This document shows positions 8,342-19,335 of a DNA stretch of 30,638 bases, one piece after another. Numbering within the stretch: position 1 is the stretch's first letter; each line of letters begins with the position of its first letter. A program made the position numbers and the translations under genes. Location: contig JBNGIQ010009089.1 of assembly GCA_049999765.1 (NCBI GenBank), positions 1-30,638 on the forward strand. The letters are read 5' to 3'. This stretch comes from Phaeoceros laevis. Lineage: Eukaryota; Anthocerotophyta; Anthocerotopsida; Notothyladales. The notes under the pieces were generated by a model that worked only from the letters and a program-made list of their open reading frames with translations, ran no database searches and had not been told where the DNA came from.

Positions 8342-9781
8342 ATGGGTGCACGCGCAGCCGTAAAGGCTGCTGCTGCGGCGGCGGCCTTCATTCTCATCTG
8401 CATTCATGTGGTGAGTCCGGATTCCATGCATGCATCTTGATTATAAAGTTGTAAGCATCCTTCAATTTCTTGGTACTGGCAACAAATGCGCATGGTCTCA
8501 TATAGTATATGGTGGTTCCAAGGGAGCAATCTAAGCTAAGCTTGGTTGCAATTGTGCTGCTTGCAGGTCCAGCTGGTGAGCGCACAGGAGGTGGCAAACC
8601 CAGACGTGGTAGGATACTGGAAGCTGAAACTGGGGAACGTTGCGATACCCGAAGAAGTGGCCCGCCTGGTGTCTCGCCTCTCGCCCGACCAAGTCACCCT
8701 GTTCCAGAAGGCCATCACCTCCAAAAGCCTGCTGGAGCCCAGCCAAGACGCCTCGGCTGCCACCTTCTGCTCGGCCGCCGGTCTCCTCTGCACCTACGAC
8801 AACACTACTAAGACTGGACCTCTTCAGGACGAGGACTGCAACTATGTCGGCGGCTCGGATCCCAGCGGAGCCCGGGAACAGTCGGATCCAGAGGGCGACT
8901 GGCCCTGGGACCCCGAGCTCGAGTGGAACTACGGAATTGCGGCGGCCAACGACGACGCCGCCATCCACAGATCTAGAGAGGCATTTACCAACGGACCCCC
9001 GGATGAGGAGGATCCCGAGGAGGAGTACAAGGTGGCGGCCACACACGTACAGTATTCGGAGGCGCAGCTGGATCGAGCGCGCCACGTCTACTTCCTGGCA
9101 AAGGACATGCCCACCAGCACCTCGGGCGCCACAGTACCCGCCCGCTTCTTCATCAGACGGCGCTCTTCCACGTCGGGCGCCTTCCTCCCTCGCCCGCTGG
9201 CGTCGGCTCTGGACAGCCTGCCGTGGCCCCAGTTCCTGCAAGCGCTGCGCACTCCCTCGGCCTCCACATGGGCCGCCACCTGCGCGCGTACCTTGCAGCG
9301 CTGCCGGCGCTACACCGGCACTACTGCGGGCGTGGAGGCGCGCAGCTGCGCGCGGTCGCTGGAGGATGCGGCGGACTTCGTGGCGTCGCAGCTGCAGGCT
9401 GAGGCGGGAGCGGTGCAGGCGGAGGTGAGCGGCCACCTGAAGTGCCGGTCGCCGGCCGCCGCTGGGTCGCTGGAAGTGGTGAAGGTGGAGAAGCGCAGTG
9501 GGAGCAAGCAGCGGCAGGTGCTGTGCCATGATTTGGGGGATTTCGCCTACACCCTGCAGGCGTGCCATAGCGTGCTGCACACGGAGCTCTACTCCGTCAC
9601 GCTCAAGTCGAGCGTGGAGCCTGGCGTCGTCATCACCAACGTTATGGCATGCCACACCCAAACCAAGACCTTCCGTGCCGACCACATCGCGTTTTGGACG
9701 TTGGGCATCAAACCTGGAGATTCCGGCGTCTGCCATTTCACCATGCCTGGCGTCACGGCCTTCTACTCTGCTCAGATTTAG
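8342..9781 (+). CDS. BURP-domain secreted protein (2 exons: 8342-8410, 8567-9781)
   Basis: Exon 1 (23 codons) encodes a signal peptide: MGARAAVK, a run of seven alanines, then FILICIHV. It ends at a GTGAGT donor (8411), and the TTGCAG acceptor (8561-8566) joins in phase 0 to VQLVSAQEVANPDVVGYWKL. The product is 427 aa. A variable, acidic middle region precedes the BURP domain, about residues 217-427. That domain starts with the paired FF of FFIRRRSS and contains CH-X11-CH-X27-CH-X25-CH, close to the family pattern of CH repeats. BURP proteins are plant-specific apoplastic or cell-wall proteins, such as the RD22, USP and polygalacturonase beta-subunit types; the subtype is not clear here. The frame is intact and GC-rich, so the gene is probably functional. 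The long antisense frame over it is a composition shadow. Confidence 0.9.
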
Positions 9782-10389
9782 CCCCTAAGCTAGCTCCAAA
9801 AACCTGCAGCTGGCGGGGTGTTCAATGAATTCCCATGTGGAGTTGGCTAAACACCATAATCAACTTACTACTACTGCTAGCCAGGAAGTTGCAGGAACTC
9901 AGGGGATCCTTTCTAGTGCTGCCATGAATATATTTACACTAGGGTCTATATATATGGTCTATATACTTGAAAGCCTATGGCCTGGAAAGCTGGCTATAGC
10001 TATGCAATACCAGTTAAACTTTGAGGCGCAGTAGTGTCCATTATACATGTGCAGTCCGTCCCAGCCAGCTGCAGCAGTACAACTAGTATCAGGAGATGGT
10101 CCTATTCATGCGCTGTAAAACACGCTTTCCTGGAGTTCAACATCGGGCCTTACAAGACTATGCTAGTATCTAGACGGGGATTGGAAATTGACTGGATTTC
10201 GGGACGGGGTGAAGAACATGGTTTACAGGGCTGAATGGGATTTCCAATGCAGCAGGGATGTTGTTGAGATGTCCTTCCTTAGCGTTTGCAGCGTAGCATT
10301 TCTATGGGCTTGGCAAAAGCCCTGATTCTCGAAATGGGAGGAAATGCAAAGTCCCAAGACCGGGAAAGGAAAACTCCCTTACAGGTGGT
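9782..10389. other. Spacer between BURP gene and receptor array
   Basis: This presumably contains the BURP 3' UTR and then unassigned sequence. I see no coding or RNA gene. Homology to the receptor family begins only near 10390, so the malectin part of copy C is missing, not hidden here. Confidence 0.5.
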
Positions 10390-12715
10390 TGCTGTTCCAT
10401 GGGAGGAGATCAGGAATGGCTGTGAGATCGCTATAAGCTTGGTATGGCTTCAAAAGGCTTCTCGTCAGTATGCATAAATATCTCGAATGTTTGTGACATG
10501 CTGGCTAGCTAGGTGGGTTATTCAAAATTGCAGCGATCTCTCAGGAAAGGGTCTCAGCGGGGAGATCCCTAATGACATCTCCAGCTTGACCAAACTAGCC
10601 TACTTGTGAGCATGCACAACATCGATCTAGTTAAGACAAAATGGTAGCTCCAAGCTCCTGAAATTCTCATGACAGTTTTTCTCGGTTTTTGGTAGGAACT
10701 TGGCGAGCAACAAGTGTACTGGGCCTCTGCCAACATGGGTGCAAGAGGTAAAAGCTCTACAAACCCTGTGAGCAATGTAGTTTGCTCTCTGCTCTCAATA
10801 TTTGTTGACGGTACTCACAAGTGGCTTCCTAAGGATGCTCAGACTTGTTCCTATATTGCACTGCTGATCATGAGGGGCTCAACTTGTTAATGGCAGGGAC
10901 GTCTCCAACAGCAGTCTCAGTGGGTCGTTTTCCTCAGATATCACCAGGAACATCAATGAGTTTAGGTCAGCTGCGTACCAGCTACGGCTTTGTTGCAATT
11001 GTATCTTATGAATGTTGCACAGAATGAATCCATGATGTCATTGATGATGTCTGAACCTGTTTTTTCCCAACTTGGTGACAGGTATGAAGGCAACCCGCAG
11101 CTCTGCATCTATTCAGGAAGCTTGACATGCCAGGCCTTGTCTGGGCCACTAGAACCTCAAGCCTCATCTTCACCGCTGGTGGATGCTGGTAATCACAATC
11201 TACACCTCTTGTTCTTCTTCTTTGCACTTATTGCTGATCATTGCAAACCATGATATCCCATCTCTAAGCTAGACAGGTGAAGAGTATTCATTTTTTATCT
11301 CAAGCATCTGTGTCTACATGTATGTATACATGTGCAGAACTTACAAAACCAAGCACCATGTCGGCTCCTCTGCATGCATTGGGGCTTCCAGGATAGGAAA
11401 AGCTCAGCCCTACATGCTGCAGGCAGTGAGGGATGCTACCAACAACTTTAGCACCAAATTTGGAGAAGGTGGCTTTGGGCCTGTTTATCTAGGATTCTTG
11501 AAAGATGGGCACCAAGTTGCAGGGAAGAAAATGTCGGCAACCACGCAGCAAGGCTTGTCTGAGTTCTCCAACGAGGTAACTAGTACAAATCCAAACAAAT
11601 CTTGCATTCAGAAATGGATCCATGGGCCGCAGTTTATGGATCCATGTCTATCGCTTTTGGAGCCCTGCATCACCTGCTTACAATGCATTGATCACCAGAT
11701 CGAACTTTTGTGCACGGTGCACTTCAAGAAGCTGGTGTCTCTTGTGGGCTATTGCAAAGTTCTAAGCAGACGAGCTCGTTCTGCTCTATGAGTGCATGCC
11801 AGGAGGGGACTTGCGGAAACGCCTGTATGGTAATAATGCATGCATGCTCAGCATCATACCAGCTTTTTCCAAGGATCTTGCATCGATGTCCCTGTTGACG
11901 TTATTCTTTCCGAGTGTGTCTCAGGATCAGTTTCACCCAACAAATGACTTTCGGGACTGACCTTGTGCAGGTGCAAAGAGGCAACCTCCACTGAGCTGGA
12001 GAGAACGGCTGCAAATTGCCCTGGACGCTGCTAAAGGTTCCCTTGCATTTGTCGGTTGTGCGAGAGCTGGGAGCTCTGATGAATTTTAAGAACACGCTTA
12101 CTGCACTACTTTAAGTGCTAGGACTAGTGCAAACTTGTCCACATTGACCATGGAGTTCACCTTCTTGACAACTGACGAGTCTTCATTCACTGTGAGCAGG
12201 TCTGGAGTACCTGCACTGTGGGTGCTGCACAGCCATCTTTCACAGGGATGTGAAGAGTAGTAACATCTTGCTCAAGGACAACCTTGAGCTCGAGGCCAAA
12301 GTAGCGGATTTCGGGGTTTCCAAGCTCACAGACCAGTCGCAAGTAATGACCGTGGTGAAGGGGACCCTGGGATACTTGGTCTGAGTAAGCAGCTTGGACC
12401 CTGAGTAAGCAGATACTAGTCCTGACATGCTTTCTGATGCAAGTAGTGAATGGTCCGTCCCAGTCCTAGGAAATAAAAAGTGGGCTTTAAAAAACAGGTA
12501 CAACTCGACAGGATTGCTCACGGACAAGAGCGATGTCTTCAGTTTTGGGGCGGTGTTGCTGGAGATGTTATGCGGACATTCACCCATCACCAAGGATGGA
12601 GCTTCAGGCAGCAAGTTCATAGTGGACAAGGTAAAGATGTGCAACTCATGGAGATGAGCAGTTTGTCTGAAATGGGGACAAGCTTCAGGGTTTAAGGTGG
12701 GTGAGTTGATGAATG
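10390..12715 (+). pseudogene. Copy C: receptor-like kinase pseudogene without malectin domain or membrane anchor
   Basis: By comparison with intact copy D, homology starts in exon 5 (GTTCCATGGGA, about 10395). It includes LRR exons at 10534-10605, 10696-10767 and 10897-10965, all in frame. Exon 9 (11082-11188) is 107 nt against 311 in D, an exact 204-nt (68-codon) loss that removes the proline-rich stalk and transmembrane helix. Exon 10 (11338-11575) carries a net 5-nt insertion, and the kinase lysine segment reads VAGKK instead of VAVKK. Exon 11 (11699-11829) has a 4-nt insertion at about 11760. The end of exon 13 has a short duplication giving a stop near 12383. HRDVK and DFG are still visible. 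The final exon is cut after a few bases at 12715, and no malectin exons are present. It cannot make a normal receptor. Confidence 0.88.
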
Positions 12716-13014
12716 AGGTGCGGGTTTAAAGCTGTGGACCAAGCTGCATACATCCAAGGGAAATCATGCGTTAAGTGGCCTGAGGTGGGGCAGCCTTGAG
12801 GTGTTGCCAGTCTGGGCTGCCGCCTCCACTGCAAGGTGGGAGCCTTCTGCAGATGTTTGAGGTGTGGCAACATGTAGGCATGCGGGCCCGCAGCAGGAGC
12901 TGAGTGGGTTGTTAGAAGGAGAACACGACAAGGAGGGCAGGGGCAAAAGGACAAAGACAATGAGGGGAAACGACCATTTTAAGGTGGGAGAAGCACAGTA
13001 GTAACTAAAAAGCT
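12716..13014. other. Spacer inserted between copy C and the promoter block of D
   Basis: The sequence diverges from the receptor unit where copy C breaks off. It has G-rich and GAGG-type words but no gene. A 17-bp direct repeat (ACAGTAGTAACTAAAAA at 12995-13011 and 13045-13061) spans its junction with the conserved upstream block, which may mark a local duplication. Confidence 0.5.
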
Positions 13015-13678
13015 CACTGATCAATACTTTTTCAGACAGAGGTTACAGTAGTAACTAAAAATGACACGGCGACTTTCGTTCTCATGAAGTTGCAATGGAC
13101 TCGGGACGCTTTCCACAGCTCTGCCTTCCCTGGGCTGCACCGTGACGGGTCCACGATAAGGCATTTGCAATTGCTTGTCATCTGGTCCATCGTACTTGAC
13201 AAACTGTTTCACTGCGGAGATTCGCGCAAAGCCGGCCAGTTGGTATGGGGCGATTCCGGTGGCGATCGTCACAGAAGCGATCGTAGGAGGACCGAGTCAA
13301 CATGTGCAGCTAGCCATTGCTGTACATATAACTCAGGATAGTTACCATAATTTATAGATATTATACCAACTTGGGGATCCATATTGAGCACCCAGTGGCC
13401 AGCACTCGTCTACAGCTACAGCTCTTACGCTACAGCTCTTACGCGACCTTGCAGACAACAAGCTTAAGTGCCAGGGCGTTTCTTCTGGAGATGAGGCAGT
13501 AGTAGTAGTGGGGGGGGGGGGCGCACACGCCGTGACGACTCCTCATGGGAATCGGGCGCGCTGCCACTTGATGTGGACTAATGAGGTCATGATCATCTTC
13601 TTCCCGTGGGAGTTCTCGTGGAAGCTCTACCCGTCCTGAACTGGAACTTGTGCTTGTGGTGACCAGGATTGGTCAGCT
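13015..13678 (+). promoter_or_regulatory. Upstream block of copy D, conserved with copy G
   Basis: This region aligns with 23793-24423 upstream of copy G, so promoter and gene were duplicated together. Shared features are ACCGAGTCAACATGTGC (13291-13307), which contains a W-box core TTGACT on the minus strand (13295-13300), and an AT-rich TATA-like stretch TTTATAGATATTATACC (13351-13367). W-boxes bind WRKY factors and are common upstream of defence receptor kinases (established knowledge); use here is inferred. D differs from G by about 90 extra bases between two ATGAGG words (13491 and 13581), including a run of 12 G (13510-13521), and by a 14-bp tandem repeat (13416-13443). Confidence 0.6.
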
Positions 13679-16600
13679 ATGGCGCTGGGCGCGGCGGCAT
13701 TTGGTTTTTGGGTTGTGCTCAAGCTGTTGAATTTGCTACTAAGCCTTGCATTCCTGCAGCAGCAGTCGACGTCGGCCGTGGCTCAGCAGCCACAAGGTTA
13801 GAAGTTGTATGAATTCCTAGGAATTGATCAGGCCGACTGATGCATTGATCAGGCCTTATCAATGCATCAGTCGGCCGTGGCTCAGCAACCACAAGCTTCT
13901 GTTTGGATTTGTTGTGGACCAGAGCTCCTTGGAATCGCATTTGGTAGCCCCATGGATCTGACGCTAGCTACCTATCTATAGCTTGCTAGCGCTCCTCTCA
14001 TGATTTGTANNNNNNNNNNNNNNNNNNNNNNNNNNNNNNNNNNNNNNNNNNNNNNNNNNNNNNNNNNNNNNNNNNNNNNNNNNNNNNNNNNNNNNNNNNN
14101 NNNNNNNNNCAGCAGCAGTCGACGTCGGCCGTGGCTCAGCAGCCACAAGGTTAGAATTTGTATGAATTCCTGCTGCATCAGTCGGCCGTGGATCAGCAGC
14201 ACCCACAAGGTTCTGTTAGGATTTGTTGTGGACCGGATGAATTCTGTTGTTGCTCGAATCGCATTTGGTAGACGCATAGGTCTGACGCTATAGCTAGCTT
14301 GCTAGCTAGCGCTCCTCTCATGATTTGTCGGCCTCCCTGGCTGGCTGGTGGCAGGTTTCATCAGCATCGACTGTGGCGCATCCGTGGGACACACGGCAGT
14401 AGCCACAGGCCTCGACTTCCAAGCCGACGATTTCTTCTCCACGGGCGTGCCGGTAAGCCTCGACGTACTATACCGACTGGATTTGCGCACGGCGAGGTCG
14501 TTTCCGGCGGATTCCAGTCCCAACAAGAGTTGCTACGAGGTTCCAGTGGAAAGCAGCCAGCAGTACCTGGTTCGCGCCTGGTTCGTGGGTGGCGGATTCG
14601 CCGCCCCGCTGGTACCTTCTTCGGGGATTCTCAACTTCAAGCTCGCCCTGGGCACCACCATCTGGGACACCGTGAGCATCAACGGCACGGGGGACGATAC
14701 CTTCGATGTCTTCGAGGCCATCGTGTACGCATCTGGCCCGGTTGTGAGCGTGTGTGTGATCAGGACCGACCCAGGCACTGCTCCTTTCATCAGCAGCCTC
14801 GAGTTGAGGCCTCTGCCCCCCAACTTCTACCTTGGGCGCATCCAGGCCAACAGCGCTGGCCTCATTCTGTCCCTGCAGAGCCGGTGGAATTACGGCGAGA
14901 CGAACACAACATTCAGGTCCTTTGAATGCTCATGAATTAGTACTACTGGAGACGTGTGCTCCAGCCAACACTTCATTCATTGCGTTCATGAATGTGAGAT
15001 GACATACAGGAGATGACATGTGCCTGCAGATATCCTGACGATCAGTATGACAGAAGATGGACACCGTACCCTCTCCCAAATGATGAACAGTGGGACTCGG
15101 TTAAGGTGCCCGGCTATCCGAATGCCTCTCAAACATTTGAGTACTCCGACTTCTACCAATGGGATCGACCACCAAGCATTGTGATGCAATCTGCTGCCAG
15201 CGCTCATTTAGGATCCAACTACATCTTGGGAAACAACTACTATCTTGATACAACGCGTCAGATTGCTAGCACACGCGTCTATGCAAGCCTTTTCTTTGCT
15301 GAAATCATAGATTTGGCAGCCCAGGGGTGAGTTTCAAAATCCACATGTTACATGTATGTTGCGTAATGGATACCATGCATGCATGTGCCCATGCCCAGAA
15401 TTTTCAAAGTTGCTGTAATAGTTGGATATAGGATCTATAGGAGGTTTGCTGTTCACAAGTGCACCAGCTGCAGGCCCGCGTGTTAACACAGATCTATGCC
15501 TGCAGCGCTAGCCGTGAAGTCAATTTCAGTTGCAACTTCGTAGCTGCTCCGCCTCCCAGCTTGAACCTGCAGAGCCAGTATGGTCTGTTTGGAGTGAAGC
15601 AGTTTGGAGGGGACTTCAACGTCACCCCTGCCATGGAGGGAATACTGAGCTTTAATCTACTGCCGTCTGACACCAGCCAGACATATTGGCCCATTCTAAA
15701 TGCGTTCGAGGTTTATATGGTACTGGATGTGGTGCAGGGCACAAGGCCAGAAGACGGTGAGTTCCAAGTTAGCCCTATTCTCTGCGTGAGTTTGTGTTCA
15801 GAAACCTAACGTTTGTTGTCTCAAGTGTGATGCTTCGGTGGAGTGACTACTTCATTTGCTGCACCTTGTCTGACTGCAGCCACTGCACTTGGTGTATTGA
15901 AGACAAGTTTCAATCTTAGCCAGTGGACTGGCGATGCATGCTCCCCTGTTCCATGGGATGGGATCAGATGTGCAGATCTAGACAAAGCTGTGACATGGCT
16001 GTAAGCTTACTTGCCATGGCTTCATTTGAAGGGGCTTCTTGTCAGTATGCATTTTGAAGATTTGTGACTGGCTGGCTGGCTACCATAGCTAGCTAGGTTT
16101 TGACTACACATCCTCTGACCAATCTTGTGGTGTGTTTATGAATTCAAACTTGCAGAGATCTTTCTGGAAAGGGTCTCAGCGGGGAGATCCCGGATGACAT
16201 CTCCAGCTTGACCGAACTAACCTACTTGTGAGCATGCACATCAGTTAAACCTGCCTCCATCTTGGTAGGCAAAATGTAACTCCTGGAGTGGTACCCAAAC
16301 TCCTGAAATCATGACAGTTTTCTCGGTTTTTGGTAGGAACTTGGCGAACAACAACTTTACTGGGCCCCTGCCAACTTGGTTGGAAGAGCTAAAAGCTCTA
16401 CAAACCTTGTGAGTGCGGTTTGCCCTCTGCTATCAAGACCTTACTTACAGCCTTGCAAGGATGCGCAGACCCTTTTTTGCGTTACTGATAATGAGGGGCT
16501 CAACTTGCTGATGGCAGGGATGTCTCCAACAACAGTCTCAGTGGCTCCTTTTCCTCAGAGATCACCAGGAACATCAACAAGTTTAGGTCAGCTGTGTACT

Positions 16601-18855
16601 ACGGCGTCTGTGTCTGATATTATTGATGCATGTCTGAACCTTTTGTTTGAACAATTATTGCATTGCAGGTACCAAGGCAACCCGCAGCTCAGCTGCATCT
16701 CTACAGGAAGCTCGATATGCCAAGTTGTGTCTGGGCCAGTACAATTTCCACCCCCACCCCCATTCCCACCCTCATCTCCACCCTCATCCTCATCCACTGG
16801 TACTGTTGACAAGTCGAAAAAAAGCAACCTGGTACCCATTGTGGCTGCCATTGGAGGGAGTTTGGTCTGCCTTGTTCTTGTAGGAGGAACTGTGATATGG
16901 TGTTATCAGTGCAAAAAGTCAGGCAAAAGGTCGGGCGAGATCGCGATTCAGCCCCCCCCTTCACCGCTGGCAGATGTTGGTAATCACTATTTAGAACTTT
17001 TGCTTAAGATTCTTCTTTGCACACTCTTATTTCTGGTTGCACATTTTTTTTAACCATGACATCATATCCTCAAAGCTGGACAGATCACGAGTACTAGTCT
17101 TTGAGCTCACGGGTCCGGATCTGCTTTTACGTTTATGTATGTACAGCACTTACGATACCGAGCACCATGCCCACGCCTTTGCATCGGGTCTCTGGCAGAG
17201 GAAAAGCTCAGCCCTACACGCTGCAGGCAGTGAAGGTTGCTACCAACAACTTCAGCACCAAAATTGGAGAGGGTGGCTTTGGACCTGTTTATCTTGGATA
17301 CTTGAAAGATGGGCAGCAAGTTGCTGTGAAGAAAATGTCTGGAGCCACGCAGCAAGGCTTGTCCGAGTTCTCCAACGAGGTAACTGGTAACATTCAGAAT
17401 AAATGTGGCATTTTACAATCCATTATAGCTGCAGATTATGGATCCATGATCATCGTTTTTGGCTGCATCACCTGCTTGCAATGGATCATCAGATCGATCT
17501 TTTGTCCACGGTGCACTTCAAGAAGCTGGTGTCTCTTGTGGGCTATTGCAAAGAAGCACAGGAGCTCATTCTGCTCTATGAGTATATGCCAGGAGGGGAC
17601 TTACGGGAACGCCTGCATGGTGATAATGCATGCACACCTTTCACAAGCTTCTAAAAGTTTGGTGTCCATGTCTCTTTGGTTTCTGTCTCAGTTTCATCCT
17701 CTTCAAGAGAGATTACTCTTGTGTCTCCAACGAATTCCCGGCATTGATCTTGTCAGGTAACAAAGCTCGGGAACTTCCACTCAGCTGGAGGCAACGGCTG
17801 CACATTGCTCTGGACGCTGCCAAAGGTTCTATTGCTTGAGAGCTCTGATGGATGGTTAAAACAGGCTTACTGCATAAATGTGGAGTAAGTGCTGGGACTA
17901 GTGCAAGTCTACATTGATCATGGTGCCCTCTTGATGACTGACGAGTCCTCATTTACGACAGGTCTGGAGTACCTGCACCATGGCTGCTACCCGGCCATCT
18001 TTCACAGGGATGTGAAGACTAGCAACATCCTGCTCAACGACAAGCTTGGGGCAAAAGTAGCTGATTTTGGGCTCTCCAAGCTCACCGGCGACGGCAAAAC
18101 GCACGTAACGACCGGGGTGAAGGGGACCCTGGGATACTTGGACCCTGAGTAAGTAACATAGCAGCTACCAGTCCTTGCAACCTCTCTGTGCAAGTGCTCT
18201 TGTTGGCTGCCAGACGTCGGTGTTCAGATTGGCCAATCTGCTGATAAAATGTGTGCGTTATGCCATGAAATATAGGTACAACTTAACAGGAATGCTCACT
18301 GAGAAGAGCGATGTCTTTAGTTTTGGGGTGGTGTTGCTGGAGATCTTATGCGGACATCCACCCTTCATCAAGGATGCAGGTGTGCGCAGCAGGTTCATAG
18401 TGGAAAAGGTAAACGTGCAATTCAGGGACATGAGCAATTTGCTTGCCTCAAGTGCGAACAAGCTTCCGGATTGAAGGTGGGGTGAATTGATGGATCAGGT
18501 GCGGGGGGCTCTGAACAGAGGAGAATTGCTGAGCGTAGCGGACCCCGCTCTCGGACGCAACTTCAACGCGGAATCGGTGTTCAAGTACGTAGAGGTGGCA
18601 CTGAAGTGTGCGCTGCCGTCCGCCAGCGGGCGGCCCGGAATGAACGATGTGGTGCAGGACCTAATTCAGGCTCTGAAGTTGGAGCCCCTCGCACAAGCTG
18701 GGGCTGCCGAATCCAAATTTTCCGCATCTAGCCTCAGTGGCTCGGGATCCGGCAACAGCATCTCCGACACGCCTAGCTCCAACTACTCGCAATCCAGCCC
18801 ATCCGCGCCTCACCAAGTGCCCTGGACGAATCAGCGTGGCGTAAATGGCCGATGA
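13679..18855 (+). CDS. Copy D: malectin-like LRR receptor kinase, intact, 15 exons, 992 aa
   Basis: Exons: 13679-13796, 14355-14916, 15030-15326, 15506-15756, 15880-16000, 16156-16227, 16337-16408, 16518-16586, 16669-16979, 17147-17379, 17493-17619, 17757-17825, 17962-18148, 18276-18408, 18499-18855. They sum to 2979 nt with all phases matching. The product is a plasma-membrane receptor kinase of the LRR-I type (family knowledge). Layout: signal peptide 1-35, malectin-like domain about 40-410, WTGDAC...WDGIRC cap, three LRRs encoded one per exon (450-520), [12 protein letters not shown] stalk about 548-560, transmembrane helix about 575-600, kinase from about 660. Active-kinase residues are present: GEGGFGPVY (665-673), K686, HRDVKTSN (782-789), DFG (802-804) and [10 protein letters not shown] (822-831). 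It is an RD kinase and should be catalytically competent. Ligand unknown. The only gap is inside intron 1. Confidence 0.9.
13831..13876. repeat. 19-bp perfect inverted repeat in intron 1 of copy D
   Basis: GGCCGACTGATGCATTGAT (13831-13849) pairs perfectly with 13858-13876 around an 8-nt loop. The right arm is the ancestral sequence (also seen at 14175-14191 and in copy G); the left arm is an inverted extra copy. ATTGATCAGGCC also occurs twice in direct orientation (13823 and 13844). Confidence 0.9.
14010..14109. other. Assembly gap 1 (100 N)
   Basis: Exactly 100 N, a conventional placeholder of unknown true length. It lies inside intron 1 of copy D between two copies of the same block, so the real distance and content are uncertain. 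Confidence 0.98.
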
Positions 18856-19335
18856 GGCTATAGGACACTGGTGGTACAAGCGTTGCACAAGCCTTTCATC
18901 CAAGACGCCTGTTGCGCACGATGAAGCCGTCTGTACCTGTTGACCGTTTGCAACTTGTTAGTAGCAGCTAGTACTGTGTTATATAGGAATGCACAGCTTG
19001 GGTGTGACTCTGATATTATAGCAAGGCGGTTGCAACTTGCTATCTTGAACTGCTCAGTGGATAGGGTGCCCAGTACCTTCGCACCGTGGAACTTGTAAGA
19101 CCATGCAATGGACTGCTCACTCTCTGCCGGAAGCTTCGGAATTTAGGAATGGAGGCGAAAGTCTAATCTCTTAGAAGCTCGTGGGTAACGGTGGGCTGAA
19201 GATTCACATTTTGGTTAAGTCCATCAGTTCTCTAGCAGCAACACTCAGCCCTCCGCTTGGATGAGTTCAAGCAGGAGCTTTGGTGCTTCTGCTGCATGGA
19301 TTCCCGGATACCTGGTTGTCGTGGAGCCCGTCGTT
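18856..19335. other. 3' flank of copy D and spacer before copy E
   Basis: The first ~150 bp are probably 3' UTR of D. GTTGCACAAGCCTT (18875 onward) and ACCTGTTGACC (18937 onward) recur near 1350-1415 at the left of the window, and shorter forms follow copies E and G. The rest has no gene. The malectin exons expected upstream of copy E are absent. Confidence 0.5.

Larger units (their letters stand above)
13757..14330 (+). repeat. Duplicated exon 1 end plus intron block on both sides of gap 1
   Basis: 13757-14009 and 14110-14330 are diverged copies of one block. Each begins at CAGCAGCAGTCGACGTCGGC (the 3' end of exon 1), passes the GTTAGAA donor and ends at CTCTCATGATTTGT just before exon 2. 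Copy G has this block once (intron 1 is 192 bp). Here the copies are separated by 100 N. Either the locus has a tandem duplication, possibly with more gene sequence inside the gap, or two haplotypes or paralogues were joined in assembly. Confidence 0.8.

Noticed and set aside
8531-9736. 401-codon minus-strand open frame
   Set aside because: It lies exactly antisense to the BURP gene, is arginine/alanine-rich and has no family motif; it is a shadow of GC-rich coding sequence.
15459-15505. [14 protein letters not shown] as part of malectin exon 4
   Set aside because: Including it puts the junction with exon 3 out of phase. Starting at 15506 restores phase and the family-like SRE motif.
17937-17952. 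CTGACGAGTCCTCAT before kinase exon 13 in copy D, repeated in the other copies (about 12167, 20947, 23030, 28337), resembling a hammerhead ribozyme core
   Set aside because: The GAAA box and a pairing stem II are missing downstream. Recurrence is explained by intron homology among the paralogues.
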